This document shows positions 34,250 through 41,193 of a stretch of 64,000 nt of DNA, piece after piece. The notes beneath the pieces were generated by a model. That model ran no database searches, had not been told where the DNA came from, and saw nothing but the letters and a program-made list of their open reading frames with translations. This DNA is from Burkholderiales bacterium. GTDB lineage: Bacteria; Pseudomonadota; Gammaproteobacteria; Burkholderiales; Burkholderiaceae_C. The stretch is from positions 40,286 through 104,285 of the forward strand of contig JACPUE010000021.1 of assembly GCA_016192425.1 (NCBI GenBank). Direction: 5' to 3'. The translations under genes were made by a program, and so were the position numbers. Each line of letters opens with the position of its first letter. Positions within the stretch are counted from its first letter, which is position 1.

Positions 34250-34256
34250 GTTGGGC
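34250..34256 (+). other. attI-type core site of the integron
   Basis: GTTGGGC fits the core GTTRRRY and lies about 150 nt from the intI start, divergent from it, as attI does. Cassette 1 would begin at 34251. The stretch 34102-34250 holds no gene and should include the rest of attI and any promoter; I see no strong promoter. Confidence 0.65.
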
Positions 34257-34257
34257 G

Positions 34258-34575
34258 TCATGAGAATCGCGCACTCGCGGCCGGCGCCGGAATCCAATGC
34301 GTCGGCAGCCGTTTCCCGATCCACCCCCGAACATTGCCGGCCGCATCGCGGTAGCCAATGGCTGACATCACGGTGTCTTGCCCGGTGCGTTTCAACAGCA
34401 GCACGCGCACGCCGTTATTCGGCAGCGTGTCTATCGGTTGCAACGTCTGCCGTTGTAGCTCGCGCAGTCGCTGTGCCGCTTCGGCAATGGCCGCGTTTGC
34501 CACTCCATCGCCGCTTTGAATTTCTCGCGCCAGCACATCGAGCGCACTGGCAAGCGCTGCCGTTTCTGTCTTCAT
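34258..34575 (-). CDS. Hypothetical protein of integron cassette 1
   Basis: A 105-aa protein encoded on the strand opposite to the usual cassette orientation. N-terminal part is Ala-rich helical (ALASALDVLAREIQSGDG), and residues about 55-100 have VRVLLLKRTGQDTVMSAIGYRD and a tail with GKRLPTHWIPAP. That resembles small DUF551-like phage or cassette proteins in which a GxWxP-like end follows a beta-strand pair; I cannot name a function. A fairly AT-rich start (TTCAT with AAGGAAGAT upstream, a good Shine-Dalgarno) supports translation. The gene fills cassette 1 (34251-34690). Confidence 0.6.
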   Translation of the reverse strand: MKTETAALASALDVLAREIQSGDGVANAAIAEAAQRLRELQRQTLQPIDTLPNNGVRVLLLKRTGQDTVMSAIGYRDAAGNVRGWIGKRLPTHWIPAPAASARFS

Positions 34576-34597
34576 ATCTTCCTTTCTGGGCGCTGCC

Positions 34598-34696
34598 GCC
34601 CAACCCTGCGCTCAACCTCGCTCCGCCTTCGGCTCCGCTGGACGCCTGCCAGCGGCCTTTGGCCGCCGTCAGTCGCCGGTTAGCTCCACGTTGGGC
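34598..34696 (+). other. attC site of cassette 1
   Basis: R'' GCCCAAC (34598-34604) is the exact reverse complement of R' GTTGGGC (34690-34696). Inside, GCTCAACC and GGTTAGCT pair with one extra base, as L'' and L' do, and the centre holds a GC-rich hairpin. Length is 99 nt. R'' also matches the 5' end of the same cassette (TTGGGC), as expected. Confidence 0.85.
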
Positions 34697-34825
34697 CTCC
34701 AAGACCGCAGCATTGCATCAGCGATGAAAACACTACATGAATCGTTCGTGGGATACCTGCCAATGCGCAAAAGCCGCCACCCTACAAGCAAATGCGGCGA
34801 CCGACTTGATTTCTGCGCTGGTAAT

Positions 34826-35890
34826 TCAACCCATCAGGCAATCGTGTTCCGTGCAGGCATCAGCTCCGAACCGATTCGGCTGACCGAGCGCCCAGGCAAT
34901 GGCCTCGCGCAGCCGGGCCAGCGCATCGCGGCTTTCCGGTAGATAGTCCCCGTAGGCGTGGAACTCGTGGTTCATATGCGTCCAGATATCCAAGCGCACC
35001 CGGCCGCCCTGGGCGGCAACCGTCGCCGCAAAATCACGGATCATGTCGACGAGGATTTCCTTTCCGCCGGCCTGCAGGTATATAGGCCCCAGATCGTGGA
35101 AATCCTGGCAGATCGGCGACAGTTCGGCGTCGCTCAATATCTGGCCTCCTTTGAGCCAGTCCGCGAACTGCAAGGTCATGTAGCCCTGAACGAGGTCGTA
35201 GGGATCATTGCCGAACTGACTCTTTCCTCGCCGGCCAATATCGGTCCACGGACTAATGCCAAGCGTCAGTGCAGGCTTCGGCAAACCTGCTTGGTGCAGC
35301 CTCGCCAGCGTCATCAAGGCCAGGTGGCCGCCAGCCGAGTCCCCACTGAGCACGATTTTTGCCGGGTCGATGCCACGTTTGAGCAGATAGTTGTATGCCG
35401 CCAGACCATCTTCAAGCTGTGCCGGGTGCGGGTGCTCGGGTGTCAATCTGTAGTCCGGGGCGAACACCGGGGTGCCCAGCGTGTGAGCCAGACAGGCGGC
35501 AAAATGACGCGACACATCGGCGTAAAAGGTATAGCCGCCACCATGGAAATGAAGCAGAGTGGCGTCGCTGTGGCGAACCTGCGGCACGAACCAGTGGCCG
35601 CGCGGCTCACCTTCTCCTGTGGGGCGGACATCGACATCGGGGAAGGTTTCGAGCAGCGCATAGACGCTGTCGAAATAGGCCCGACTGGCCGCAATGTCGT
35701 TGCTCAGGTGAAAAGCATGGTTGAACTGGGCACGGATATACAGGGTTCCGTATTCCACAAGGAAAGGCCACTCCGCCACGAGTGGCCGGCCCAGCGCGCG
35801 GCGGACCAGCACCTTGGTCGCGATTCCTCCCGAAATTGCCATGCTTCGCAACTTGTGCGAAAAGCGGCCCTGAATTATCGTTTTTTTCAT
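34826..35890 (-). CDS. Alpha/beta hydrolase, HSL/esterase family
   Basis: A 354-aa hydrolase of the hormone-sensitive lipase group. Motifs are FHGGGYTFY (oxyanion, about 114-122), SGDSAGGHLAL (nucleophile Ser about 186), an Asp in KEILVDMIRD and His in HMNHEFHAYG. An N-terminal cap of about 90 residues precedes the core. Divergent from an AraC-type regulator 76 nt away, it is probably controlled by it. The pair lies between integron core sites and has lower GC than the flanking chromosome, so it was probably acquired. A large two-gene cassette or a separate insertion are both possible. Confidence 0.87.
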   Translation of the reverse strand: MKKTIIQGRFSHKLRSMAISGGIATKVLVRRALGRPLVAEWPFLVEYGTLYIRAQFNHAFHLSNDIAASRAYFDSVYALLETFPDVDVRPTGEGEPRGHWFVPQVRHSDATLLHFHGGGYTFYADVSRHFAACLAHTLGTPVFAPDYRLTPEHPHPAQLEDGLAAYNYLLKRGIDPAKIVLSGDSAGGHLALMTLARLHQAGLPKPALTLGISPWTDIGRRGKSQFGNDPYDLVQGYMTLQFADWLKGGQILSDAELSPICQDFHDLGPIYLQAGGKEILVDMIRDFAATVAAQGGRVRLDIWTHMNHEFHAYGDYLPESRDALARLREAIAWALGQPNRFGADACTEHDCLMG

Positions 35891-35966
35891 CTCATGCTCC
35901 CGACGCTAATAGTGGCGTCATGGTGCCAACGCCAGTTCCCCCTCGCTAGAACGGAAACGACATCGT

Positions 35967-36878
35967 ATGCCTTGCCCTGCAGCGTTCTTGCATAGTCCTT
36001 CACACGCCCTCGGCGCTTGCGTGCTAGCCGGCGTTGAACGCGATACGCGCGGCTGCACGCTGGGCGATGCAGAATGTTTCAGTTACTACCCGGCAACGCC
36101 GATGGCCGTAATCTCGTGGGTATTCGAGGGAACGCTGCATATGCTGGAAGAGTGCGGATCGAGTTCCCTGCCAAGGCTCGGCCCGGCTTTGCCGCGCCTC
36201 GTTTTATCCGGGCCGCAACGCCGCCCCGCAGCCAGTTGGTCGCCGGGGGCTGTACATGCGCTATCGGTCGGCTTTTATCCTGAAGCACTCAGCCGCCTTA
36301 TTGGCCGGCCCATCGCTCCCTACATCGACCAGAATCTGCCGCTGGAAGGGGTTGCGCCACCGCCTCTCTTGCAAGCCTGCCAGGCCATCCTCGACACCGG
36401 CAATGACGCCCCGTTTGCGACACTGGAAGCGCATCTCCTGCCTCTATGGCGAGAACCGGGCCGAGCCAGCCCGGCACCTTATCTCGGTGACTGGGTGCGC
36501 TCCCTCGTTACCCGCGCCACGCATTCGACTGGCGGGCGAAGTCTTCGCCAACTACAGCGTCGCGTCCGTAACTGGACGGGCCAGAGCTACCGCGACCTGC
36601 AGCTTTTCATCCGCGTCGAGGAGGCATTCATCCGCCACATCGAGGCGCACGGCAGCAGCACTGCGAACCTCGCCGCTATCGCTGTCGATGCGGGCTTCGC
36701 CGATCAGTCGCACATGGGGCGTGAAATCTGCCGGGTAACCGGTATCTCGCCGGCCCGCTTTGGCGAGCGCCTGACAAACGACGAGGCCTTTTGGTACTAC
36801 CGCTTGATCGCCGGAGAATTGGGGCGCCAACCCGTTGTTCCAGAAAAGTTGATGCGTCAAGACCAACTCAAACGTTAA
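35967..36878 (+). CDS. AraC-family transcriptional regulator
   Basis: A 303-aa regulator. The C-terminal part (about 185-280) has two helix-turn-helix motifs: SLRQLQRRVRNWTGQSYRDL and LAAIAVDAGFADQSHMGREI with GISPARF, the AraC signature. The N-terminal 170 residues form a ligand-binding domain starting with CxxGxER-like sequence. Divergent from the hydrolase at 35890, which it should control. The TAA stop falls inside the core site GTTAAAC (36874-36880). So the gene runs right up to the next cassette and no space is left for a full attC. Confidence 0.9.
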   Translation: MPCPAAFLHSPSHALGACVLAGVERDTRGCTLGDAECFSYYPATPMAVISWVFEGTLHMLEECGSSSLPRLGPALPRLVLSGPQRRPAASWSPGAVHALSVGFYPEALSRLIGRPIAPYIDQNLPLEGVAPPPLLQACQAILDTGNDAPFATLEAHLLPLWREPGRASPAPYLGDWVRSLVTRATHSTGGRSLRQLQRRVRNWTGQSYRDLQLFIRVEEAFIRHIEAHGSSTANLAAIAVDAGFADQSHMGREICRVTGISPARFGERLTNDEAFWYYRLIAGELGRQPVVPEKLMRQDQLKR

Positions 36879-36880
36879 AC
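36874..36880 (+). other. Integron core site opening the SMI1 cassette
   Basis: GTTAAAC fits GTTRRRY. The next attC has R'' GTTTAAC, its exact reverse complement, showing that 36875-37411 is one cassette. No complete attC is seen upstream of this site. Confidence 0.75.
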
Positions 36881-37336
36881 ATGGAGGCATTTGTCGAACG
36901 CTTGCTTACTGCGTCCCGCAAGACGCTCTTTCGCACGAAGGCAATCTTTGAACCGTATCAAGCGGTAGAGGAGTCGGACATTGCAGCGATTGAGCGCATA
37001 GTGGCCGTCTCGCTGCCGAGTAGCCTGAGGCAGTGGCTTCTGCGTGCGGGCTTTGGTGATCTGAATGATGAGCTGAGCTTTAGGGCAGAGTGGTTTAGCG
37101 TTATCGACCGAGGCCAGCTACAAGGCCACGTCATCTTTGCGCAGGATCAAAGCGGGAATTTCTACGCTTTTAGTCCTTCGTCTGGCATCATCCATTTCAT
37201 CGACCGTTCCGCACCCGAGTACGCAGAAATTGCAGGCAACTTCGATGAGTTTATGGAAGGGTTTGAATCGCATGGCTTCGAGCTTCAAGACTGGACAAAT
37301 AGCTTGGATGCGCTTCCGTATGACTGGGCTGTTTAA
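36881..37336 (+). CDS. SMI1/KNR4 (SUKH) family cassette protein
   Basis: A 151-aa protein. The middle has the SUKH-type pattern: VSLPSSLRQWLLRAGFGD (about 46-63), then YAFSPSSGIIHFIDR and FDEFMEGFE near the end. Such proteins often are immunity proteins against nuclease toxins or other effectors, and are common integron cassette cargo. The ATG at 36881 directly follows the core site, and the stop (37334-37336) lies in R'' GTTTAAC. Both are typical for a real cassette. GC content is lower than the chromosome. No partner toxin is next to it. Confidence 0.8.
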   Translation: MEAFVERLLTASRKTLFRTKAIFEPYQAVEESDIAAIERIVAVSLPSSLRQWLLRAGFGDLNDELSFRAEWFSVIDRGQLQGHVIFAQDQSGNFYAFSPSSGIIHFIDRSAPEYAEIAGNFDEFMEGFESHGFELQDWTNSLDALPYDWAV

Positions 37337-37417
37337 CACGTCGGCCCACATGGACACACAGCGGCAGGTTGCCGCTGCGCGGCAGTTGTTGTGTGCCAGT
37401 GGCCTCCAACGTTATCC
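37331..37417 (+). other. attC site of the SMI1 cassette
   Basis: R'' GTTTAAC (37331-37337) matches the reverse complement of this cassette's own first bases (GTTAAAC). Imperfect inverted arms GGCCCACATGGACACACA and TGTGTGCCAGTGGCC surround a GC-rich hairpin, and the site ends at AACG-TTATCC (37409-37417). The R' half is GTTATCC, a variant of GTTRRRY contributed by the next cassette. Confidence 0.8.
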
Positions 37418-37486
37418 CTCAATTCTGGCGCCAACAGCGGGCCGACCCCTTGAGCAGTAGACTTGGGGTTCCACCAAGAGATCACC

Positions 37487-37714
37487 ATGGCAGACCTCAT
37501 CGAAGAACTCAGCGCACAAGCTCGAACACTGCCTGCGGCGGATCGGGTTCGATTGGCCGAGGAACTTCTTGCAACGGTGCACGAACCAGACGACGAAGTC
37601 GAGGCGGCTTGGGACGAGGAGATTCGAATCCGAATCGCCGATATCGACGCTGGTACGGCGAAGCTCATTCCCGCTGAAGAAGTATTTGCAGAAGTTCGGC
37701 GTCTGCTGAATTGA
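37487..37714 (+). CDS. Antitoxin of TIGR02574 addiction-module family
   Basis: A 75-aa protein with the pattern of the putative addiction module component: ELSAQARTLPAADRVRLAEELL (LPxxxRxxLAExLL) in the N-terminal half and a C-terminal VRRLL. The acidic middle (DEEIRIRIADIDAG) is also typical. It should neutralise the ParE-type toxin encoded next, whose ATG overlaps its stop by 1 nt. Located in an integron cassette (37412 onward) starting after GTTATCC. Such modules stabilise cassette arrays. Confidence 0.85.
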   Translation: MADLIEELSAQARTLPAADRVRLAEELLATVHEPDDEVEAAWDEEIRIRIADIDAGTAKLIPAEEVFAEVRRLLN

Positions 37715-38010
37715 TGCGCGTCCGATTTCACGAGGCTGCAATGGCCGAGTTAGCGTGGGAGGTTCAGTACTACGCAAAGATCAGTCCGCAGCTTGGTGAG
37801 CGATTTGCAACGGTCGTTGAACGGGCGCTCGCGGTAGCGACCGAATTTCCGGATATGGGATCTCCTTACAAGTACGGCACACGCCGAGTTTTCCCGAAAC
37901 GCTTTCCATTTTCAGTCGTGTACCTACACCGCAGTGATGAAATCTTGGTGCTGGCAATCGCACCGGACGACAGGAAGCCAGGCTATTGGCGTTCCCGGAT
38001 CAAGGGATAA
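37714..38010 (+). CDS. ParE/RelE-superfamily toxin
   Basis: A 98-aa plasmid stabilisation-type toxin. The fold pattern is VRFHEAAMAELAWEVQYYAKISP at the N terminus, then ERFATVVERALA, RRVFPKRFPFSVVY and VLAIAPDDRKPGYWRSR, with the final RRPGYW-like end of this family. Its target (gyrase or mRNA) cannot be told. The TAA stop lies in GGATAAC, the R'' site of the cassette. It forms a module with the antitoxin upstream. It appears intact. Confidence 0.87.
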   Translation: MRVRFHEAAMAELAWEVQYYAKISPQLGERFATVVERALAVATEFPDMGSPYKYGTRRVFPKRFPFSVVYLHRSDEILVLAIAPDDRKPGYWRSRIKG

Positions 38011-38055
38011 CATGTCAATGGACTCGAACTCACGAAGGCGGCTTCGCCGCGTGTG
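38005..38055 (+). other. Truncated attC of the toxin-antitoxin cassette
   Basis: R'' GGATAAC (38005-38011) is the exact reverse complement of GTTATCC, the first bases of this cassette. A left arm and a GGCGGCTTCGCCGC hairpin tip follow, but no L' or R' half is present. The array therefore ends in a broken attC near 38055. Confidence 0.7.
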
Positions 38056-38060
38056 GCCGA

Positions 38061-38219
38061 CGCACGCCAGCGCACGCCGCACTGGCTCATGCGCGAGCCA
38101 TCACCCAATACGTAGAGCGCGAGGACAAGCGAGAGGCGTGGGACGAATACCGGACCACCGGCATGCATGTCACGGCCGACGAGGCCGATGCCTGGATGGT
38201 CCAGCTCGAACAAGGCTAG
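38061..38219 (+). pseudogene. Antitoxin remnant
   Basis: The frame reads AHARAITQYVEREDKREAW and GMHVTADEADAWMVQLEQG, then TAG. This resembles the C-terminal half of a ribbon-helix-helix (CopG-like) antitoxin. No N-terminal half or start codon is present, and upstream DNA is the broken attC. Past the TAG the frame continues GAC ATT GAG CCG CCC CCA TGC CAC CGC TGA, which looks like the original tail after a Gln-to-stop change. It overlaps the toxin remnant as in a normal operon. Confidence 0.55.
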
Positions 38220-38236
38220 GACATTGAGCCGCCCCC

Positions 38237-38376
38237 ATGCCACCGCTGATCTGGTCGAGGCATTCCGCGAGTGGATCATCGACTTTGGGGACAGCGGCTA
38301 TGTAGCCCGCTATCGGCTAGATGCCGACGCCATTGTGGTGCTTGCGGTACGGCATCAGAAGGAAGCGGGATTCTGA
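38237..38376 (+). pseudogene. RelE/ParE toxin remnant
   Basis: ATG CCA CCG CTG ATC TGG TCG gives MPPLIWS, a normal toxin start. A few bases later, in another frame, comes VEAFREWIIDFGDSGYVARY, ending VVLAVRHQKEAGF before TGA (38374-38376), a normal RelE-type end. Most of the middle of the gene is deleted. The remnant overlaps the 3' end of the MocR gene on the other strand. Confidence 0.65.
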
Positions 38377-39860
38377 CGCCGTGGTTTTGGCAAACCCTGC
38401 ACATCCCGCACCGCCAGCGCCAGCCGCCGCACCCCCGCTGCCATGGCCTGCGGCTCCAGCGCGGCATAGCCCATGACTAGGCCCGCCGGGCGTGGGACGG
38501 GCTTTCGGGCCGGGTGGTAGAACGGGCCGATGGGATGAACGCGCACGCCCCGCTCGCGTGCCGCCTGAACGAGTGCGGGCTCCAGATCGGCGGACAGCGC
38601 CCGGAACCAGACGACCATGTGCAGCCCGCTGGCCGCGCCCTGCACCTCGACTTGGTCGCCCAGGTGCTGGCCCAGGGCGGCCACCAAGGCCTGCTGCCGC
38701 GCCTGCTGCGCACGCCGCATGCGGCGCAGGTGCCGGGCGTAGCTGCCGTTTTCCAGCAACAGGGCCAGCGCCCGCTGCACGCCCGTTGCCACATGCCGGT
38801 CGGCCAGCCGCTTGGCCGCTGCAAACGGTTCGGCCAGGCTGGGCGGCAGCACCATGTAGCCCAGGCGCAGTTGCGGAGACAGCGTCTTGGAAAACGTCCC
38901 GACATGGATCACGCAGCCGCAGCTGTCCAGCGACTGCAACGTGGCCTCGGGGCGCACCGAATAGCGGTATTCGCTGTCGTAATCGTCCTCCAGAACCCAG
39001 GCCCCCTGCCCGGCAGCCCAGGCCAGCAGCGCACGCCTGCGGGCAATCGGCAGAAAGCCGCCCAGCGGGAACTGGTGGGTCGGCGTGACATAGGCCAACT
39101 GCACCCGCGCCATGCGGGCAAGCGGGCCGGTGTTGAGACCCTGGGCATCCACGTCCGCGCAGACCAGCTTTGCACCATAGGCCTCGAAAGTGTGGTGCGC
39201 CATGCGGTAGCCGGGGTTCTCGATGAGCACGCGATCCCCAGGGTCGAGCAGCATGCGGGCGCAAAGATCCAGCGCCTGCTGCGAACCATGGACGATCATG
39301 ATCTGCTCCACCGCGCAGGCCAGCCCCCGCGTCTGGCTCAGGTGGGCCTGCAGTGCCGTGCGCAGCGCAAGGTTGCCACGGGGGTCTTCGTACTCCAGCC
39401 GCGGGCTGCGCTGCCGCTCCACGGCGCGCAAGGCCCGCAGCCAGGCCTGGGTCGGGAAGTCGCTGCCCGCCAAGGGGCCGTAGGCAAAGTGGATGTCCCT
39501 GGGTGCGCTGGGCTCCGCATCCACCAGCCCCATGGCCGCAACGCGGGCGCCCAAGGCAGAGACACCCCCCGTGTGCGTGCGCCTTGCGGCCGTCTGGCTG
39601 GCGCGCTGCGCGGGCTTGGGCGCTGCAGCGCCCATGGCCACGCGGCTGGCGGCGCCGGGGCGCGTGTGGATGAAGCCGTCGGCCGCCAGTTGCTCGTACA
39701 CCAGCGCGACCGTTGCCCGCGACAGCCCGCGCTCCGCCGCCAGCGCGCGGGTCGATGGCAGCGCCGTGCCTGCGCCATAGGTGCCGTCGGCGATCCTGGC
39801 GCGCATTTCCTCGTATAGCCTGCGGCCCAGCCTCTGCGGAGGGCGTGCATGTGTGTCCAT
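38355..39860 (-). CDS. MocR/PdxR-family GntR regulator with aminotransferase-like domain
   Basis: A 501-aa regulator. Residues about 5-75 are a GntR winged helix (LPSTRALAAERGLSRATVALVYEQL). Residues about 130-485 are a fold-type I aminotransferase-like domain with the PLP Lys in HVGTFSKTLSPQLRLGYMVLP and the N-terminal anchors VEQIMIVHGSQQALDL and LEDDYDSEYRY. It is divergent from the PaiB-like gene, which it probably regulates in response to PLP or an amine. The start ATG 39860 fits the GntR domain. The last residues (about 490-501) are encoded over the toxin remnant, so its natural C terminus may have been replaced. Confidence 0.92.
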   Translation of the reverse strand: MDTHARPPQRLGRRLYEEMRARIADGTYGAGTALPSTRALAAERGLSRATVALVYEQLAADGFIHTRPGAASRVAMGAAAPKPAQRASQTAARRTHTGGVSALGARVAAMGLVDAEPSAPRDIHFAYGPLAGSDFPTQAWLRALRAVERQRSPRLEYEDPRGNLALRTALQAHLSQTRGLACAVEQIMIVHGSQQALDLCARMLLDPGDRVLIENPGYRMAHHTFEAYGAKLVCADVDAQGLNTGPLARMARVQLAYVTPTHQFPLGGFLPIARRRALLAWAAGQGAWVLEDDYDSEYRYSVRPEATLQSLDSCGCVIHVGTFSKTLSPQLRLGYMVLPPSLAEPFAAAKRLADRHVATGVQRALALLLENGSYARHLRRMRRAQQARQQALVAALGQHLGDQVEVQGAASGLHMVVWFRALSADLEPALVQAARERGVRVHPIGPFYHPARKPVPRPAGLVMGYAALEPQAMAAGVRRLALAVRDVQGLPKPRRQNPASF

Positions 39861-39979
39861 GGTGGTCAACTGGCCTGGTGATATGGATGAAAACTGGATA
39901 TTTTCACCGGTCCGGTGCCGCCCTACAGTGGCACCCATGGCCGCAAGCCTGCGGCAACTGCATAGAAAGGGTTTGCTCC

Positions 39980-40603
39980 ATGTACGTCCCGCCACAGTTT
40001 GCCGAGTCCAGGGCAGAAGAACTGCAACGCATCATCCGCGACAACCCCCTGGGCATGCTGGTCACCCACACCGCCGCAGGCCTGGGCGCGGACCACCTGC
40101 CATTCCTCCACGATGCCGGCCAGGGCCCCTGCGGCGTGCTCACGGCGCATGTCGCGCGGGCCAACCCGGTCTGGCAGGCCGTGGCAGAGGGCGACAAGGT
40201 GCTCGTCGTGTTTCGCGCAGCGCAGGGCTACCTGTCGCCCAACTGGTACCCGGGCAAGCAAGACACGCATCGCTACGTACCCACCTGGAACTACGAAGTG
40301 GTGCATGCCCACGGCACCATCCATGTGCGCGACGAGGAGAAGTTTGTCCGTGCCGTGGTCGGGCGCCTGACGCGCCAGCACGAGGCGGGCCAGACCCCGC
40401 CCTGGAAGATGGGCGACGCGCCACCAGACTACCTGGCCGAACAAATGCGCGGCATCGTCGGTATCGAGGTGCGGATCACCCACATCGAAGGCAAACGCAA
40501 GCTCAACCAGCACCACCGGCCCCAGGACAGGGAGGGCGCCATCCGCGGTCTGGAAGCCGCCGGAAACACCGGGCTGGCCCAGGCCATGAGAAACGCTATG
40601 TGA
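39980..40603 (+). CDS. PaiB-family FMN-binding protein
   Basis: A 207-aa protein of the PaiB group (FMN-binding split barrel). It starts MYVPPQFAESRAEELQRII, and has ADHLPFL, the VYFRAAQGYLSPNWYPGK-type segment and VPTWNYEVVHAHG, all family signatures. Such proteins are called negative transcriptional regulators in Bacillus but probably are flavin-binding enzymes or sensors. It is divergent from the MocR regulator (119 nt gap), a common pair. The stop is followed at once by a dispersed repeat. Confidence 0.9.
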   Translation: MYVPPQFAESRAEELQRIIRDNPLGMLVTHTAAGLGADHLPFLHDAGQGPCGVLTAHVARANPVWQAVAEGDKVLVVFRAAQGYLSPNWYPGKQDTHRYVPTWNYEVVHAHGTIHVRDEEKFVRAVVGRLTRQHEAGQTPPWKMGDAPPDYLAEQMRGIVGIEVRITHIEGKRKLNQHHRPQDREGAIRGLEAAGNTGLAQAMRNAM

Positions 40604-40610
40604 AGTGAGG

Positions 40611-40670
40611 CACCCCCCTGGGCACGCCGGTTTCATGCGCTGCGGGTGGTGCGTTCGCGCAATGGATAAT
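40611..40670 (+). repeat. CACCCCCCTG composite repeat, internally deleted copy
   Basis: CACCCCCCTG is joined directly to GGCACGCCGGTTTCATGC, GCGGGTGGTGCG and TTCGCGCAATGGATAAT. The second part matches 44966-45012 in inverted orientation, and the first part matches the other end of that element. This copy therefore looks like an internally deleted form. The DUF523 start codon is in its right end. Confidence 0.65.
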
Positions 40671-41181
40671 GGCCAAGATGCAGTTCGTTTTCGTCAGCGC
40701 GTGCCTTCTTGGCAGCCCCGTGCGCTACAACGGTACCCACAAGCGCGCCAGCAGCGAGGTTCTTGAGCGCTGGCTCGCGGATGGCCGCGTTGTCTCGGTC
40801 TGCCCAGAGGTTGCTGCCGGTCTGCCGGTGCCACGCCCTCCAGCAGAAGTCGTTGCAGGCGCAGGCGGGGCCAAGGTTTTGGCCGGTATCGCTGCGGTTG
40901 TGGATTCACGCGCCAAGGATGTCTCTGCCGAGTTCGTTGCGGGCGCCAGGCATGTGCTGCAACAAGCCCGGGAAAAGGGCATTCGCTTGGCCGTGCTCAA
41001 GGATGGCAGCCCCTCTTGCGGTTCGGGCTACATCTATGACGGCTCGTTCACTGGCGCCAGAGTACCCGAGCAAGGTGTTACAGCGGCGCTGCTGGAAAGT
41101 TCGGGCATTCGTGTGTTCAGCGAGGAACAGTTCGCTGAGGCAGACGACTTCCTCTTGGCGCTCGAGCGCAAGAATGCGTGA
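40669..41181 (+). CDS. DUF523 family protein
   Basis: A 170-aa protein. Family signs are VSACLLGSPVRYNG (about 9-22), CPEVAAGLPVPRPP (about 45-58) and LKDGSPSCGSGYIYDG (about 110-125). The Cys positions (12, 45, about 117) are conserved and may hold a metal or cluster, but no function is established. YbbK-like proteins of this family sometimes are fused to DUF1722. The start lies in the right end of a dispersed repeat, so its promoter or ribosome site may come from that element. It stands alone between PaiB and the sensor kinase (convergent). Confidence 0.88.
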   Translation: MAKMQFVFVSACLLGSPVRYNGTHKRASSEVLERWLADGRVVSVCPEVAAGLPVPRPPAEVVAGAGGAKVLAGIAAVVDSRAKDVSAEFVAGARHVLQQAREKGIRLAVLKDGSPSCGSGYIYDGSFTGARVPEQGVTAALLESSGIRVFSEEQFAEADDFLLALERKNA

Positions 41182-41193
41182 CAGCCGCACCCC

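Noticed and set aside
34691..34942. Short plus-strand ORF at the start of the segment after cassette 1
   Set aside because: It overlaps the 3' end of the well-supported hydrolase gene and has no recognised domain. It may be the cut start of a lost cassette gene but is not supported enough to annotate.
38005..38376. Second intact toxin-antitoxin operon
   Set aside because: The antitoxin has no start or N-terminal half and an in-frame TAG, and the toxin middle is deleted, so only remnants exist.
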